Shown here: positions 9,611 through 18,082 of the stretch, piece by piece
How the letters are laid out: each line of letters begins with the position of its first letter
How positions within the stretch are numbered: position 1 is the first letter of the stretch
NCBI RefSeq assembly: GCF_900129785.1
Contig: NZ_FSRC01000001.1
Coordinates: 1,178,001-1,242,000 of the forward strand
Direction: 5' to 3'
Length of the DNA stretch: 64,000 nt
DNA from: Algoriphagus halophilus
GTDB taxonomy: Bacteria > Bacteroidota > Bacteroidia > Cytophagales > Cyclobacteriaceae
Notes under the pieces: generated by a model
What the model was told of the DNA's origin: nothing
Database searches by the model: none
Seen by the model: only the letters and a program-made list of their open reading frames with translations
Position numbers and translations under genes: made by a program

Positions 9611-9964
9611 TCAACGATCGGTTTTTGAATTGAATTCTTCCCTGATATTGATTAAAAAATCTTTGATTTGCTGAAGCTTTTGAACAGCTGCAACCTTATC
9701 AAATCCTTGCTCTTTTCCGGATTTTATAACTTCTTGAGCGCCTTGCAGGGTATAGCCTTTTTCCTTGACCAGATGATAGATATATCTTATTTTCTCAATA
9801 TCATCTTTGACATATCGACGGTTTCCCTTTTTATCCTTTTTAGGATGAATGATGTCAAATTCACCTTCCCAGTAGCGAATGAGTGAAGGGGCCACCTTAA
9901 ACATTTGGGCTACCTCACCTATGGAATAATACTTCTTTTCTATTTCTCGCTCTTTGTACGGCAC
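9611..9964 (-). CDS. MerR-family transcriptional regulator
   Basis: The 117-residue product has a winged-helix MerR DNA-binding domain: YYSIGEVAQMFKVAPSLIRYWE (helix-turn-helix about residues 12-33), then the wing with NRRYVKDDIEKI, then a short helical dimerisation tail. There is no C-terminal ligand-binding domain and no Cys cluster for metals, so this is the minimal MerR type widespread in Bacteroidota, whose targets are generally unknown. The start is GTG at 9964; the conserved N-terminus PYKEREIEKKYYSIGEVA supports it. It converges with the PepSY gene across a 130-base gap in which I see no clear terminator. Confidence 0.9.
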   Translation of the reverse strand: MPYKEREIEKKYYSIGEVAQMFKVAPSLIRYWEGEFDIIHPKKDKKGNRRYVKDDIEKIRYIYHLVKEKGYTLQGAQEVIKSGKEQGFDKVAAVQKLQQIKDFLINIREEFNSKTDR

Positions 9965-10051
9965 AGTAAAAATTTATTTAACACTAAATTAATCAAAATG
10001 CGAAACAATGCTCAAGCATTGCTTTAAGGTTTCTAAAAAAAAACGAAAAAA

Positions 10052-10756
10052 TTAACGGTTTAGTACTTGTAGCATGTGTACAGCTGCCAAACCGGCGGTC
10101 TCAGTTCTTAACCTGCTTTTTCCCAAGGATACTGGTTTAAATCCATGTGTAAATGCATGCTCTATTTCCTTTGGATCAAAGTCTCCTTCTGGCCCGATCA
10201 GAATTAGATAATTTCCTTTTGGTTTTGCCAAGTCCATCAAATGATGATCATGATTTTCATCTACATAAGCGATGAGTTTTTGAAAATCATCCCATTCAGG
10301 ATAGGTTATAAAATTCTTGAAATCAAGGGTTTGGTTGATTTTTGGTGTGTGATACTTTAAACTTTGTTTGCATGCTGAGATCATCTTTTTTTGTAGCCTT
10401 TCTGTCTTTAGAAAGCTCCTTTCGGAATTCATGGTCGAAAGTAAAGTCAATTCGTGAAAACCGATTTCCGTCACCTTTTCAATCATCCATTCCATTCGAT
10501 CTGGACTTTTAGTCGGGGCAATTGCAAGATGAATATAAAAGTCATCCGCAGGAACTTGCTCACTGGAAATCACCTGGAGTATAGATTTTTTGGGATTGGC
10601 ATCTGTCAACCTGCATTCATACAAATTGCCTTCGCCATCCGTGACATGAATGATATCTCCAACAGATTTTCGAAGTACCCGGGTCAGATGTTTGGATTCA
10701 TCCGGTTCCAGATAAATGGTAGGAGGTAGAATATCCTGTTGAAAAAAGAGCTGCAT
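10052..10756 (-). CDS. rsmE: 16S rRNA (uracil(1498)-N(3))-methyltransferase
   Basis: The product (234 residues from the chosen ATG) is the SPOUT-class RsmE enzyme that methylates U1498 of 16S rRNA with SAM. It has the N-terminal PUA-like region (HLTRVLRKSVGDIIHVTDGEG), the RMEWMIEKVTEIG helix, and the C-terminal knot with LILIGPEGDFDPKEI and LGKSRLRTETAGLAAVHML. A longer reading to 10792 adds 12 residues with no homology to the usual start, so I chose the internal ATG giving MQLFFQQDI. It follows MerR upstream on the same strand order with an 87-base gap. Confidence 0.93.
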   Translation of the reverse strand: MQLFFQQDILPPTIYLEPDESKHLTRVLRKSVGDIIHVTDGEGNLYECRLTDANPKKSILQVISSEQVPADDFYIHLAIAPTKSPDRMEWMIEKVTEIGFHELTLLSTMNSERSFLKTERLQKKMISACKQSLKYHTPKINQTLDFKNFITYPEWDDFQKLIAYVDENHDHHLMDLAKPKGNYLILIGPEGDFDPKEIEHAFTHGFKPVSLGKSRLRTETAGLAAVHMLQVLNR

Positions 10757-10801
10757 AAGTCCAAAATTAAAATTTATTCTTTGAGAAAGCACCTATTGAA
10801 T

Positions 10802-10809
10802 CAAAGTTA
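10802..10809 (-). promoter_or_regulatory. Candidate -7 promoter element for rsmE
   Basis: On the minus strand this reads TAACTTTG, an exact TAnnTTTG match 45 bases before the rsmE start. No good -33 element is seen, so the call is tentative. Confidence 0.35.
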
Positions 10810-10896
10810 ATCGCATATCTAATCAGATAATAAAATTCTGATGACTTCGGAAATAGGATGAGTTGTTTTTCTGAGGGAAAAATATTTTCAAATTTT

Positions 10897-10940
10897 ATTT
10901 ACAAATATGAATGAAATATATTAGATTCATATTTGTAAAT
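10897..10940. promoter_or_regulatory. Long perfect inverted repeat, probable PadR operator
   Basis: Two 16-base arms (10897-10912 and 10925-10940), starting ATTTACAAATATG and mirrored exactly, flank a 12-base AT-rich spacer. The right arm ends 14 bases before the start of the PadR gene. PadR regulators bind inverted repeats at their own promoters, so autoregulation is the natural reading. The same sequence could fold as a hairpin in the mRNA leader. Confidence 0.75.
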
Positions 10941-10954
10941 GTAATAATCATGAT

Positions 10955-11293
10955 ATGAAAGGATATCATTTAGGGGAATTAGAGGAGCTTGTCTTATTGG
11001 TTGTAGGGATTTTGGATCAGGAGGCCTATGGAGTTTCGGTATCGGAGGAAATCAAAAGTCAAACCGGTAGGAAAGTCAATATTAGTGCAATTCATACGGT
11101 GTTGAACCGATTGGAAGAAAAAGGTTTTGTTAAATCTCATATGGGAGGAGCGACTGAGGAGAGGGGAGGGAGAAGAAAGCGTTTGTTTAGCCTTTCGGCA
11201 AATGGTAGAGCTGCCATTAATGAAGTGAAGATGATGAGGAATAGACTGTATGATCAGTTGCCGCCATTAGCATTAGATTTTTCCCATGGATAA
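10955..11293 (+). CDS. PadR-family transcriptional regulator
   Basis: The 112-residue product has the PadR winged helix: LGELEELVLLVVGIL, then YGVSVSEEIKSQTGRKVN, AIHTVLNRLEEKGFV and the wing GGRRKRLFSLSANGR. It lacks the long C-terminal helix of the larger PadR class, so it belongs to the short type. The next gene, a large FtsX-type permease, starts eight bases before the end of this one, so the two are translationally coupled. PadR next to such a permease is a recurring pair in Bacteroidota. The perfect inverted repeat just upstream suggests it represses its own operon in response to an unknown signal. Confidence 0.92.
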   Translation: MKGYHLGELEELVLLVVGILDQEAYGVSVSEEIKSQTGRKVNISAIHTVLNRLEEKGFVKSHMGGATEERGGRRKRLFSLSANGRAAINEVKMMRNRLYDQLPPLALDFSHG

Positions 11294-13892
11294 GAAGCGC
11301 CACCATGATCCGCCAAAACTAGCAGATAGATTTCTGGAGTTTTATTGTGTTCCAGATCGATTGGAGCAGATCCAAGGAGATGCTTATGAGATATTTTATC
11401 TGGATTTAGAAGAAAAAGGACTGTCTTACGCCCGCTTAAGATTCATTTTCCATGTGTTGAGTTTTTTCAAATGGAGCAATATCGGGTTCAGCAAATTCAT
11501 GAATTTAAAAACTAATAACACGGTGATGATTAGAAGTTATTTTAAAATAGGTTGGAGAAATATTCTTAAGCAAAAAGGCACCACCTTTATTTCTGTTTTT
11601 GGATTGTCCTGTGCAGTGGGTTGCTGTATAGTGGCTTACTTGTTTATTGCAAACATTTGGTTTAAGGGATTGAATCAGCCCAACAAAGATGAAATCTATC
11701 AACTGGTATATACTTCAGAAGAAGCTGAGGGAATGGTGACTTATGGAACTGTCGCTGAAGCTGTCTCCGAATTGATTCCGAATACCCTAAACCATGTAAA
11801 AAACCAAACTAGGGTATTGTATGAGTTTCCATTAGTGATTCAGGATCATGAGAGCTTTTTTCAGCGGTCCATTTACGTGGATCCTTCTTTTATGGAAATG
11901 TTTAAGTACCGAATGGAGTACGGGTATCCAGGTGCTTTGAAAGTGCCTGATCAGGTGATTCTTACCCATCAGCTATCGGAGAAGCTATTTGGTGATTTGC
12001 ATCCTATTGGTCAGGAACTATCCTTAGTGATCAATGGGCAAGAAAAGCTTTTCAAAGTTGGAGGTGTTTTGGAGGATTTGAAAGACATGGATATGTTTAC
12101 TTTTGATCTCATTGTCAATGTTGAATCTCATCCTCATACCATCACAGATCTCCCTTTGAAAGATGCTTGGAGCAAAGAACTATGGACCTTCATTCAGGTG
12201 GAAGAAGGGGCAGATATTGCTCGAATGGAGTCTGAGTTGGAGGGTTTCACCAAAATTCAAAATCAAGTGAACCCTGAAAAACCTTATGTCAACATGGGGT
12301 TGATTGCTTACCCGGATATTATTTATCATGTGGGCAAAATTGAAAGAGGAGTCAGGGATTTTTTGGGTATTGGCCCTCAGATTCTATTGGGCACCATTGG
12401 ACTTTTCATCCTTCTGCTAGCGGTATTTAATTATATCAATTTATCCGTATTAATGGCCTCCAGAAGGCTGAAAGAGATTGGGGTTCGAAAGGTAATTGGA
12501 AGCAAAAGGAGTCAATTAGTTTTCCAGTTTCTCAGCGAAAACCTATTGATCTGCTTTTTTGCTATTTTTCTGGGATGTCTTCTGGCTGGGTTTATTTTTC
12601 TCCCGGGATTCAATGATATCGCCTCCAAAAACCTCCAAATTGATTTATTTCGGGACAAAAACATCTGGATATTTTTAGGGTCCATGTTGTTAGCTATCAC
12701 TTTAATTACAGGATTGTATCCAGCTACCTATTTATCCTCATTTAAACCGATCGGTATTTTAAAAGGCAATCAAAAAATTGGGAGCAAAAGTGTATTCACC
12801 AGTGTGCTGTTATCATTCCAGTTTACCTTGGCTATTATCAGTATGGTAGCAGCTATTGCCTTTGTGCAAACCAATTATATCAATGCCAACAGAGATTGGG
12901 GATACAGTGCTGCGGATAAGATTATTGTCAATGTGCCGGAGTCCAAAGATTATGTACCACTGAAGAACAAGCTTTCAGCACTCTCGTCGGTGGTGGAAGT
13001 AAGCGGAAGCCAAGATTACGTGGGAAATTGGATAAGGGAGGAGGAAGTTGAAATAGGAGAAAAGAAATACAAAGTCAACTTCTTGAATGCGGAGTCCAAT
13101 TATCCAGAATTACTGGATTTGGAATTGAAGCAGGGGCGAATGTTTAATCCCGATCTGATTACAGATACTCAGGAATCACTATTGGTAAATCAAACGTTTC
13201 TGGACCAGTTTGGATTAGAGTTCCCGATCGATCAAACCGTTGCCATCGATAGTGCTAATTACCATGTCATTGGAGTGGTTGAGGATTTTCATACGACATT
13301 TTTCAAAAATGCCATTGAACCCATGGCGATTCGTGCTTCCCCTGATTCAGTGTTTAATTACTTGACATTAAAAATGAATCCCGGTTCTGCGGAAGGATCC
13401 ATGGAATCCGTTAAGAAAATTTGGCATGAAACGGTGCCGTTAGGCCTATTTGAAGGGAAGTTGCAGACCGAAGTATTCGAGCGGGAAATTGCAGATGTGA
13501 ATGGGGTTGCGAAGTTAATTTCCTTTTCAGCCACACTTTCTGTCATCCTAGCGCTATTGGGTCTTTTCGGTTTGGTATCCTTGAATATGACTGCCCATAT
13601 CAAAGATTATTGTATCCGAAAAGTCTTTGGGGCAAATATAGAGGACCTATCCAAGAAATTGCTGAAGCGATATTTGATTATATGGAGTATTGCCGCAGGG
13701 ATTGGAAGCGTTTTCTCTGTCTTCTTCATTTCATCTTTCTTGGACAGTTTTTTTGCGTTCCATTCTGGGGTGGGGGTTATACCTCTAGGGTTTGCCCTAA
13801 TCATTTTATTAGCTGTGATCTTTACTACTGTTGCTTCGCAAATTTGGAAAGTGGTCAAAGCAAATCCGGCAATGATTCTCAAGTCTGAGTAG
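11286..13892 (+). CDS. ABC transporter permease of the MacB/FtsX type
   Basis: The 868-residue protein starts with a cytoplasmic prefix of about 70 residues (LADRFLEFYCVPDRLEQIQGD) seen on PadR-linked permeases of Bacteroidota. Then comes a first transmembrane helix (GTTFISVFGLSCAVGCCIV), a MacB-like periplasmic domain, a three-helix FtsX block (residues about 365-490, with SRRLKEIGVRKVIGS), a second periplasmic domain, and a second FtsX block at the end (YCIRKVFGANIEDLSKKLLK). This is the two-FtsX architecture of permeases in lipoprotein export, macrolide efflux or peptide resistance. No ATPase gene lies beside it, so a partner must be supplied from elsewhere. Start ATG lies inside the PadR gene. 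Confidence 0.9.
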   Translation: MDKKRHHDPPKLADRFLEFYCVPDRLEQIQGDAYEIFYLDLEEKGLSYARLRFIFHVLSFFKWSNIGFSKFMNLKTNNTVMIRSYFKIGWRNILKQKGTTFISVFGLSCAVGCCIVAYLFIANIWFKGLNQPNKDEIYQLVYTSEEAEGMVTYGTVAEAVSELIPNTLNHVKNQTRVLYEFPLVIQDHESFFQRSIYVDPSFMEMFKYRMEYGYPGALKVPDQVILTHQLSEKLFGDLHPIGQELSLVINGQEKLFKVGGVLEDLKDMDMFTFDLIVNVESHPHTITDLPLKDAWSKELWTFIQVEEGADIARMESELEGFTKIQNQVNPEKPYVNMGLIAYPDIIYHVGKIERGVRDFLGIGPQILLGTIGLFILLLAVFNYINLSVLMASRRLKEIGVRKVIGSKRSQLVFQFLSENLLICFFAIFLGCLLAGFIFLPGFNDIASKNLQIDLFRDKNIWIFLGSMLLAITLITGLYPATYLSSFKPIGILKGNQKIGSKSVFTSVLLSFQFTLAIISMVAAIAFVQTNYINANRDWGYSAADKIIVNVPESKDYVPLKNKLSALSSVVEVSGSQDYVGNWIREEEVEIGEKKYKVNFLNAESNYPELLDLELKQGRMFNPDLITDTQESLLVNQTFLDQFGLEFPIDQTVAIDSANYHVIGVVEDFHTTFFKNAIEPMAIRASPDSVFNYLTLKMNPGSAEGSMESVKKIWHETVPLGLFEGKLQTEVFEREIADVNGVAKLISFSATLSVILALLGLFGLVSLNMTAHIKDYCIRKVFGANIEDLSKKLLKRYLIIWSIAAGIGSVFSVFFISSFLDSFFAFHSGVGVIPLGFALIILLAVIFTTVASQIWKVVKANPAMILKSE

Positions 13893-13975
13893 ATTCATTG
13901 CTGGTTTTTTCTGAAAGAAGCAATTATAGCGTTCAACTTGTAAAGAGTTAAACGCTTTTTGTGATGGGTTAAGAA

Positions 13976-14011
13976 CAAAAAAAAGCACATTTCTTATTAG
14001 AAATGTGCTTT
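13976..14011 (-). terminator. Intrinsic terminator of the DEAD-box helicase gene
   Basis: A 12-bp stem (13982-13993 with 14000-14011, arms AAAGCACATTTC and GAAATGTGCTTT) has a six-base loop. On the minus strand it is followed by a T-run (13977-13984 read as A on the plus strand). Confidence 0.88.
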
Positions 14012-14035
14012 AAACCAAATAACCTTATAACCAAT

Positions 14036-15769
14036 TTACCCTTTTGAAATTTCCATATTGACGTTCTTGCCTTTGATGGTATTGTGCTTCATTACTTTGA
14101 TCACGTGATCAGCATCTTTTTGAGGCACATCCACAAAGGAGAAGTTGTCATATATATCGATTCCTCCAATAGATCTTCCAGGAACGCCGGCTTCACCAGC
14201 AATAGCTCCTACGATATCATTGGGACGGATTCTATCTCTTTTACCTAAGTTGATGAATAAACGAGCCATGTTGGCATCTCTAACTCTTTCAGGTCTTCTT
14301 CCCCCTTCTCTTCTTCCGCCTCTTTCGCTTCTTTCGCCTCCGCGTCTATCGCCTCTTTCGCCACGACCGAATCTATCTCTTCCTCCATCTCGACCACCTT
14401 CACGGCCGCCTTCTCTTCTTCTATCTCCATAGGAGCTTAAGCTAAAGTCCTGATCTCTCATTTCTTTCACTACATCTCCCATCTGAAGCTTCATCAAACC
14501 AAGAGCGATCTGTTCGATAGACAGCCCTTCAGTCAATAGTTGACCTACTGTAGCTTCGAAGATTTGATTATCCTCTTCTTTGCTCAATACTTTATGAACG
14601 TCTTTTACAAATTGCGCTTTCTTCAATTCAATCAATTCAGCAACAGACGGAGGAGTCATCTTGGTGATCGAAGCTTTGGTGAATCTTTCCAAATCTCTGA
14701 TCTTTCCAAAATCTCTTCTACCGGTAACAAAATTGATGGCAATACCTGATTTTCCTGCACGGCCTGTTCTACCGATACGGTGTACATAAGACTCATCGTC
14801 CAATGGCAAATCGTAATTGAAAACCGCTTCCACATTGTCAACATCAATCCCTCTTGCCGCAACGTCAGTTGCAACTAGAACTGTGCATAGACCTTTACGG
14901 AATTTGTTCATTACTTTATCTCTTTGAGCCTGAGATAAATCTCCGTGAAGTGCTTCAGCAAGGATACCTTTAGAACCTAAAGATTCGGTAGCCTCATCGG
15001 TCATTCTTTTGGTATTACAGAATACTACGCTCAATGCATAGTTATTTACGGTCATCAATCGAGCCATTAATTCCAATTTCAATGAAGGTTTCACTTCATA
15101 GAATACTTGCTCGATACGATCTACCGTCAATTCTTTTTTAGCAACCTTGATGATTTCAGGGTTGTTTTGATATTTCCTTGTTAAATCTAGAATAGGCTTT
15201 GCCATGGTTGCGGAGAAGAAAACAGTTTGTCTTTCTTCAGGCATTTCCTGCAAAATTGCTTCAATATCATCTCTGAAGCCCATATCTAGCATTTCATCCG
15301 CTTCATCCAATACGATGATTCCGGCATTATCCAATTTCAAAGTACCACGGTTGATGTGATCTTGTACACGACCTGGAGTACCTACGACGATCTGAACTCC
15401 TTTTCTAAGGGTTCTGATTTGCTTGTCAATTGATTCACCTCCATAGATCGCCACAGAATTGATCCTTCTGTGGAATTTAGCCAACTTCTGGATTTCACCT
15501 TCTACTTGAACTGCAAGTTCACGAGTAGGGCAAAGGATGATAGCTTGTGGGTGATTTAGATCTGGATCTACCAAATCAATAATTGGAATAGCAAAAGCTG
15601 CAGTCTTTCCAGTACCGGTTTGAGCTTGTCCGATGACATCTCTACCTTCTAGTACGAAAGGAATAGCTTGTGATTGAATTTGGGAAGGTTGGGTATAGCC
15701 CATCTCTTCCACGGACTTAAGAATTTCGTCAGAAATTCCCAAGTCAGAGAACTTGAGTGTATTTTCCAT
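14036..15769 (-). CDS. deaD: DEAD-box ATP-dependent RNA helicase, DeaD/CsdA-like
   Basis: The 577-residue product has all helicase motifs in order: Q motif (GYTQPSQIQ), AQTGTGKTAAF, PTRELA, TPGRV, the DEAD box as VLDEADEM, SAT, and then VVFCNTK, ARGIDVDNV and HRIGRTGRAG. After the core comes a helical segment, a low-complexity Arg/Gly/Glu/Asp-rich linker (residues about 455-500), and a C-terminal DbpA-type RNA-binding domain (MARLFINLGKRDRI, FSFVDVPQKDAD). This matches CsdA/DeaD helicases used in ribosome assembly and cold adaptation. A good promoter (15876-15906) gives a leader of about 100 bases containing a hairpin next to the start codon, so the level is probably regulated after transcription initiation. 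Confidence 0.94.
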   Translation of the reverse strand: MENTLKFSDLGISDEILKSVEEMGYTQPSQIQSQAIPFVLEGRDVIGQAQTGTGKTAAFAIPIIDLVDPDLNHPQAIILCPTRELAVQVEGEIQKLAKFHRRINSVAIYGGESIDKQIRTLRKGVQIVVGTPGRVQDHINRGTLKLDNAGIIVLDEADEMLDMGFRDDIEAILQEMPEERQTVFFSATMAKPILDLTRKYQNNPEIIKVAKKELTVDRIEQVFYEVKPSLKLELMARLMTVNNYALSVVFCNTKRMTDEATESLGSKGILAEALHGDLSQAQRDKVMNKFRKGLCTVLVATDVAARGIDVDNVEAVFNYDLPLDDESYVHRIGRTGRAGKSGIAINFVTGRRDFGKIRDLERFTKASITKMTPPSVAELIELKKAQFVKDVHKVLSKEEDNQIFEATVGQLLTEGLSIEQIALGLMKLQMGDVVKEMRDQDFSLSSYGDRRREGGREGGRDGGRDRFGRGERGDRRGGERSERGGRREGGRRPERVRDANMARLFINLGKRDRIRPNDIVGAIAGEAGVPGRSIGGIDIYDNFSFVDVPQKDADHVIKVMKHNTIKGKNVNMEISKG

Positions 15770-15776
15770 GATGTTT

Positions 15777-15832
15777 CCTTACTTTTCTTGCCATGTACTC
15801 CTAGTGATTATCCCAGACAAGCGACAGTAAGG
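15777..15832 (-). promoter_or_regulatory. Structured mRNA leader hairpin before the helicase start
   Basis: In the transcript, CCTTACT (15826-15832) pairs with AGTAAGG (15777-15783), and CTTG (15818-15821) pairs with CAAG (15787-15790), forming a two-part stem that ends eight bases before the ATG. It could occlude or expose the start region with temperature or helicase level. Function is inference. Confidence 0.5.
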
Positions 15833-15875
15833 ATTTCACGGCTCAGAAAAATTGTTCTTCGTCTTATTGACGGTG

Positions 15876-15906
15876 CAAAAGTAGAATAAATTATTTTGAA
15901 AACAAA
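15876..15906 (-). promoter_or_regulatory. Bacteroidota-type promoter of the helicase gene
   Basis: On the minus strand, TTTG (15903-15906) lies 19 bases before TACTTTTG (15876-15883), an ideal -33/-7 pair. Start of transcription should be near 15870, giving a leader of about 100 bases. Confidence 0.8.
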
Positions 15907-15973
15907 GCTTTATTCAAAAGTTTCTATAAATGCAGCTATAGGATCAAGCTTGTGAGCAAAATAAATTTGGTTT

Positions 15974-16765
15974 CTAGATAAATGACTTGTCTTTTGCTGC
16001 TTCAGTGGTCATTTCCTCAGCTAATTCTTTTCCTAAATAATTATCAATCAAACTATGCCCCAAATACAGTAGGGGAGTCAAAACCAAGGCAACCACAAAT
16101 TTATAGATGTAATTCATGATGCCCACAGCAATAATTTGACTTAAACTCCAATTTCCAAAGACATAAAATGCGATGCCAAGAACTACAAATGAGTCAATAA
16201 ACTGAGAAACAAAGGTAGAACCTGTTGCTCGCAGCCAAATCATTTTTTCACCAGTAATAGCCCTTAATTTTTGAAATACATATACATCGATTAATTGGCC
16301 CAATAAAAATGCGGTCAATGATCCAATGATGATTCCTCCTCCTTGTCTGAATAGGGTGTTGAAGGCATAATCAATATTAAAAGGAACCCCTGATGGCGTT
16401 TCTGAATTTACTTCTAACCAAAAATCCGCTGGTACTAACCTGGTTACTACCATGATGACTAAGAAGGCATATCCTATCAGTCCCGCGGTTAGAAAACTGA
16501 TTTTTCTTACACCTTTCTTTCCAAAATACTCATTGATGATGTCAGTGGTAATGAATACCACAGGCCAAATAATCGCTCCTGCTGTCAAGTTAAAGTCCAG
16601 GACAAATTCCCCAAAAAAGGTCCAGTTGACTGGTTCAAACCCAAGTGTTTTTTCACCGGAAAAAATCTTTACTCCAATTATTTCAGCCAAAATGGCGTTT
16701 GTCAAAAAGATGCCTCCTAAAATGATGAATAGGTTGGTTTTCCTGGAGTTTTGAGATTTATTCAT
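15974..16765 (-). CDS. Queuosine precursor transporter (YhhQ/VUT family)
   Basis: The 263-residue protein has about six transmembrane helices and the family signature: ILGGIFLTNAILAEIIGVKIF at the N-terminus, PVVFITTDIINEYFGKKGVRK (the TDI-NE-YGK motif region), RQGGGIIIGSLTAFLLGQLIDV, and TFVSQFIDSFVVLGIAF. This family imports preQ0/preQ1 for tRNA queuosine modification. Its ATG overlaps the end of the ribonuclease Z gene by four bases, placing it last in a purC-STAS-rnz-yhhQ operon. Linking a tRNA-modification precursor transporter with a tRNA 3'-processing enzyme makes sense as a tRNA maturation pair. Confidence 0.9.
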   Translation of the reverse strand: MNKSQNSRKTNLFIILGGIFLTNAILAEIIGVKIFSGEKTLGFEPVNWTFFGEFVLDFNLTAGAIIWPVVFITTDIINEYFGKKGVRKISFLTAGLIGYAFLVIMVVTRLVPADFWLEVNSETPSGVPFNIDYAFNTLFRQGGGIIIGSLTAFLLGQLIDVYVFQKLRAITGEKMIWLRATGSTFVSQFIDSFVVLGIAFYVFGNWSLSQIIAVGIMNYIYKFVVALVLTPLLYLGHSLIDNYLGKELAEEMTTEAAKDKSFI

Positions 16766-17691
16766 ACGGCTGGATTGACAGGATAGGTTTGACCTTCTTC
16801 ACTAATGATACTGTTTGGAAAAACTTGTATCGCCTCTTGATGCATTTGACCCAACTCTTTATATCTGGAAGAAAAGTGTCCTAATAATAAGCTCTTTGCA
16901 CCGGATAAAGAAGCAATTTGAGCGGCTTGGGCACTGGTACTATGAAAAGTTTCAGCAGCGCGAGCTTCCTCTGCTGTCAAAAATGTGGATTCATGGTAAA
17001 GCAAATCCACCTGTTCCAGAAATTTGGTGATGCTTGGATCAAAAATAGTATCGGAACAAAATGCATATTTCCTCATCGAATGCATGGGATAAGTATATTC
17101 CGAAACTTGGATGAGGTTCCCGTTTTCCATCATAAAGTTATTTCCCAATCTAAGGGATTGGATTGCATCTACAGGAATGGGATTTTCTTCCAGTTTTTTC
17201 TTGATTAAACTTCTTAGTCCGGGTTTTTCAGTAATTAAAAATCCAGTAGTGGGCAGGCGATGTTTTAAAGGGAAGCTAGATACTGTAAATGAAGGGGCAT
17301 CCAGCAAAATATTACTTCCTTCAGTTGAAGTCTGCACAAAAGTTAAAGGATATCCCAATTTGGTATTACTCCAACGGAAATTTGTGGTAATGATGTCATT
17401 TAGTCCTGGAGGGCCATAAATGGTCAAAGGACTTGTTCTTTTCGAAAGATTATAAGAGGAGAGTAGGCCAATTAAGCCCAAGTAATGATCGCCATGCAGG
17501 TGGCTAATAAAAATGTGATTGATGCGGGAAGTTTTGATTTTGTACTTCCTGAGTTGCATCTGGGTTCCCTCACCGCAATCCAGGAGCAAAAGCTCCTGGC
17601 CAAAGCGGATTACTTGAGAGGTATGATTTCTTCCATGAACAGGGATGGAAGAAGTGTTTCCTAATATGGTGACTTCAAAGTCTGGAATCAA
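16762..17691 (-). CDS. rnz: Ribonuclease Z
   Basis: The 309-residue protein is the short-form tRNA 3'-endonuclease of the metallo-beta-lactamase fold. Signatures are LGNTSSIP at the start, LLLDCGEGTQ, the zinc motif ISHLHGDHYLGL, PLKHRLPTTGF, CSDTIF, LYHESTF, FHSTSAQAA and LLLGHFSSRY. It trims tRNA precursors downstream of the discriminator base. The start appears to be TTG at 17691, overlapping the TGA of the STAS gene, with no ATG nearby before the conserved N-terminus; this implies translational coupling. The 3' end overlaps the queuosine transporter start by four bases. Confidence 0.94.
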   Translation of the reverse strand: MIPDFEVTILGNTSSIPVHGRNHTSQVIRFGQELLLLDCGEGTQMQLRKYKIKTSRINHIFISHLHGDHYLGLIGLLSSYNLSKRTSPLTIYGPPGLNDIITTNFRWSNTKLGYPLTFVQTSTEGSNILLDAPSFTVSSFPLKHRLPTTGFLITEKPGLRSLIKKKLEENPIPVDAIQSLRLGNNFMMENGNLIQVSEYTYPMHSMRKYAFCSDTIFDPSITKFLEQVDLLYHESTFLTAEEARAAETFHSTSAQAAQIASLSGAKSLLLGHFSSRYKELGQMHQEAIQVFPNSIISEEGQTYPVNPAV

Positions 17692-18068
17692 TCTTCCTCC
17701 TCTTCTTCTTCACCACTTTCAATCTCATGCATGAAGATCGCCTCACCAGCTTCTTCCAATGTGCTGACTAAGTTGAGCTTTTTATCAAGCATAGAGATTT
17801 TCAACAATTTCATGACATGGTCCTGAATTCCGGAGATAACGAATATTCCTCCGTTTCTTCCAAATTCACGATCCCCAACAAGTAGAGCGCTTAATCCGCT
17901 GGAATCTACGTATTTAACCTCGCTAAGATCAAGTACCATGTGAGGATAGCCTTCTGCATGGATGGTTAAAATCTCAGATTTTAATGCAGGAGCAAGCAAG
18001 GAATCGATTTTCTCCTCTTGCGGGGAAAATACAACGTATTGTTCTTTTTTATCTATTGAGTATTTCAT
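17688..18068 (-). CDS. STAS-domain anti-sigma-factor antagonist
   Basis: The 126-residue product is a single STAS domain of the SpoIIAA type. The phosphorylatable Ser lies in VKYVDSSGLSALLVGDREF (the D-S-S-G-L signature). After the domain comes an acidic tail ending in a run of Glu and Asp (residues about 115-126). Such proteins bind and inhibit anti-sigma kinases, or act as modules of stress signalling. No SpoIIAB-like kinase or sigma factor is nearby. It sits 14 bases after purC and overlaps rnz, so it is expressed with housekeeping genes, which suggests constitutive supply. The acidic tail is unusual compared with SpoIIAA. Confidence 0.88.
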   Translation of the reverse strand: MKYSIDKKEQYVVFSPQEEKIDSLLAPALKSEILTIHAEGYPHMVLDLSEVKYVDSSGLSALLVGDREFGRNGGIFVISGIQDHVMKLLKISMLDKKLNLVSTLEEAGEAIFMHEIESGEEEEEED

Positions 18069-18082
18069 AACATTTATAAATA

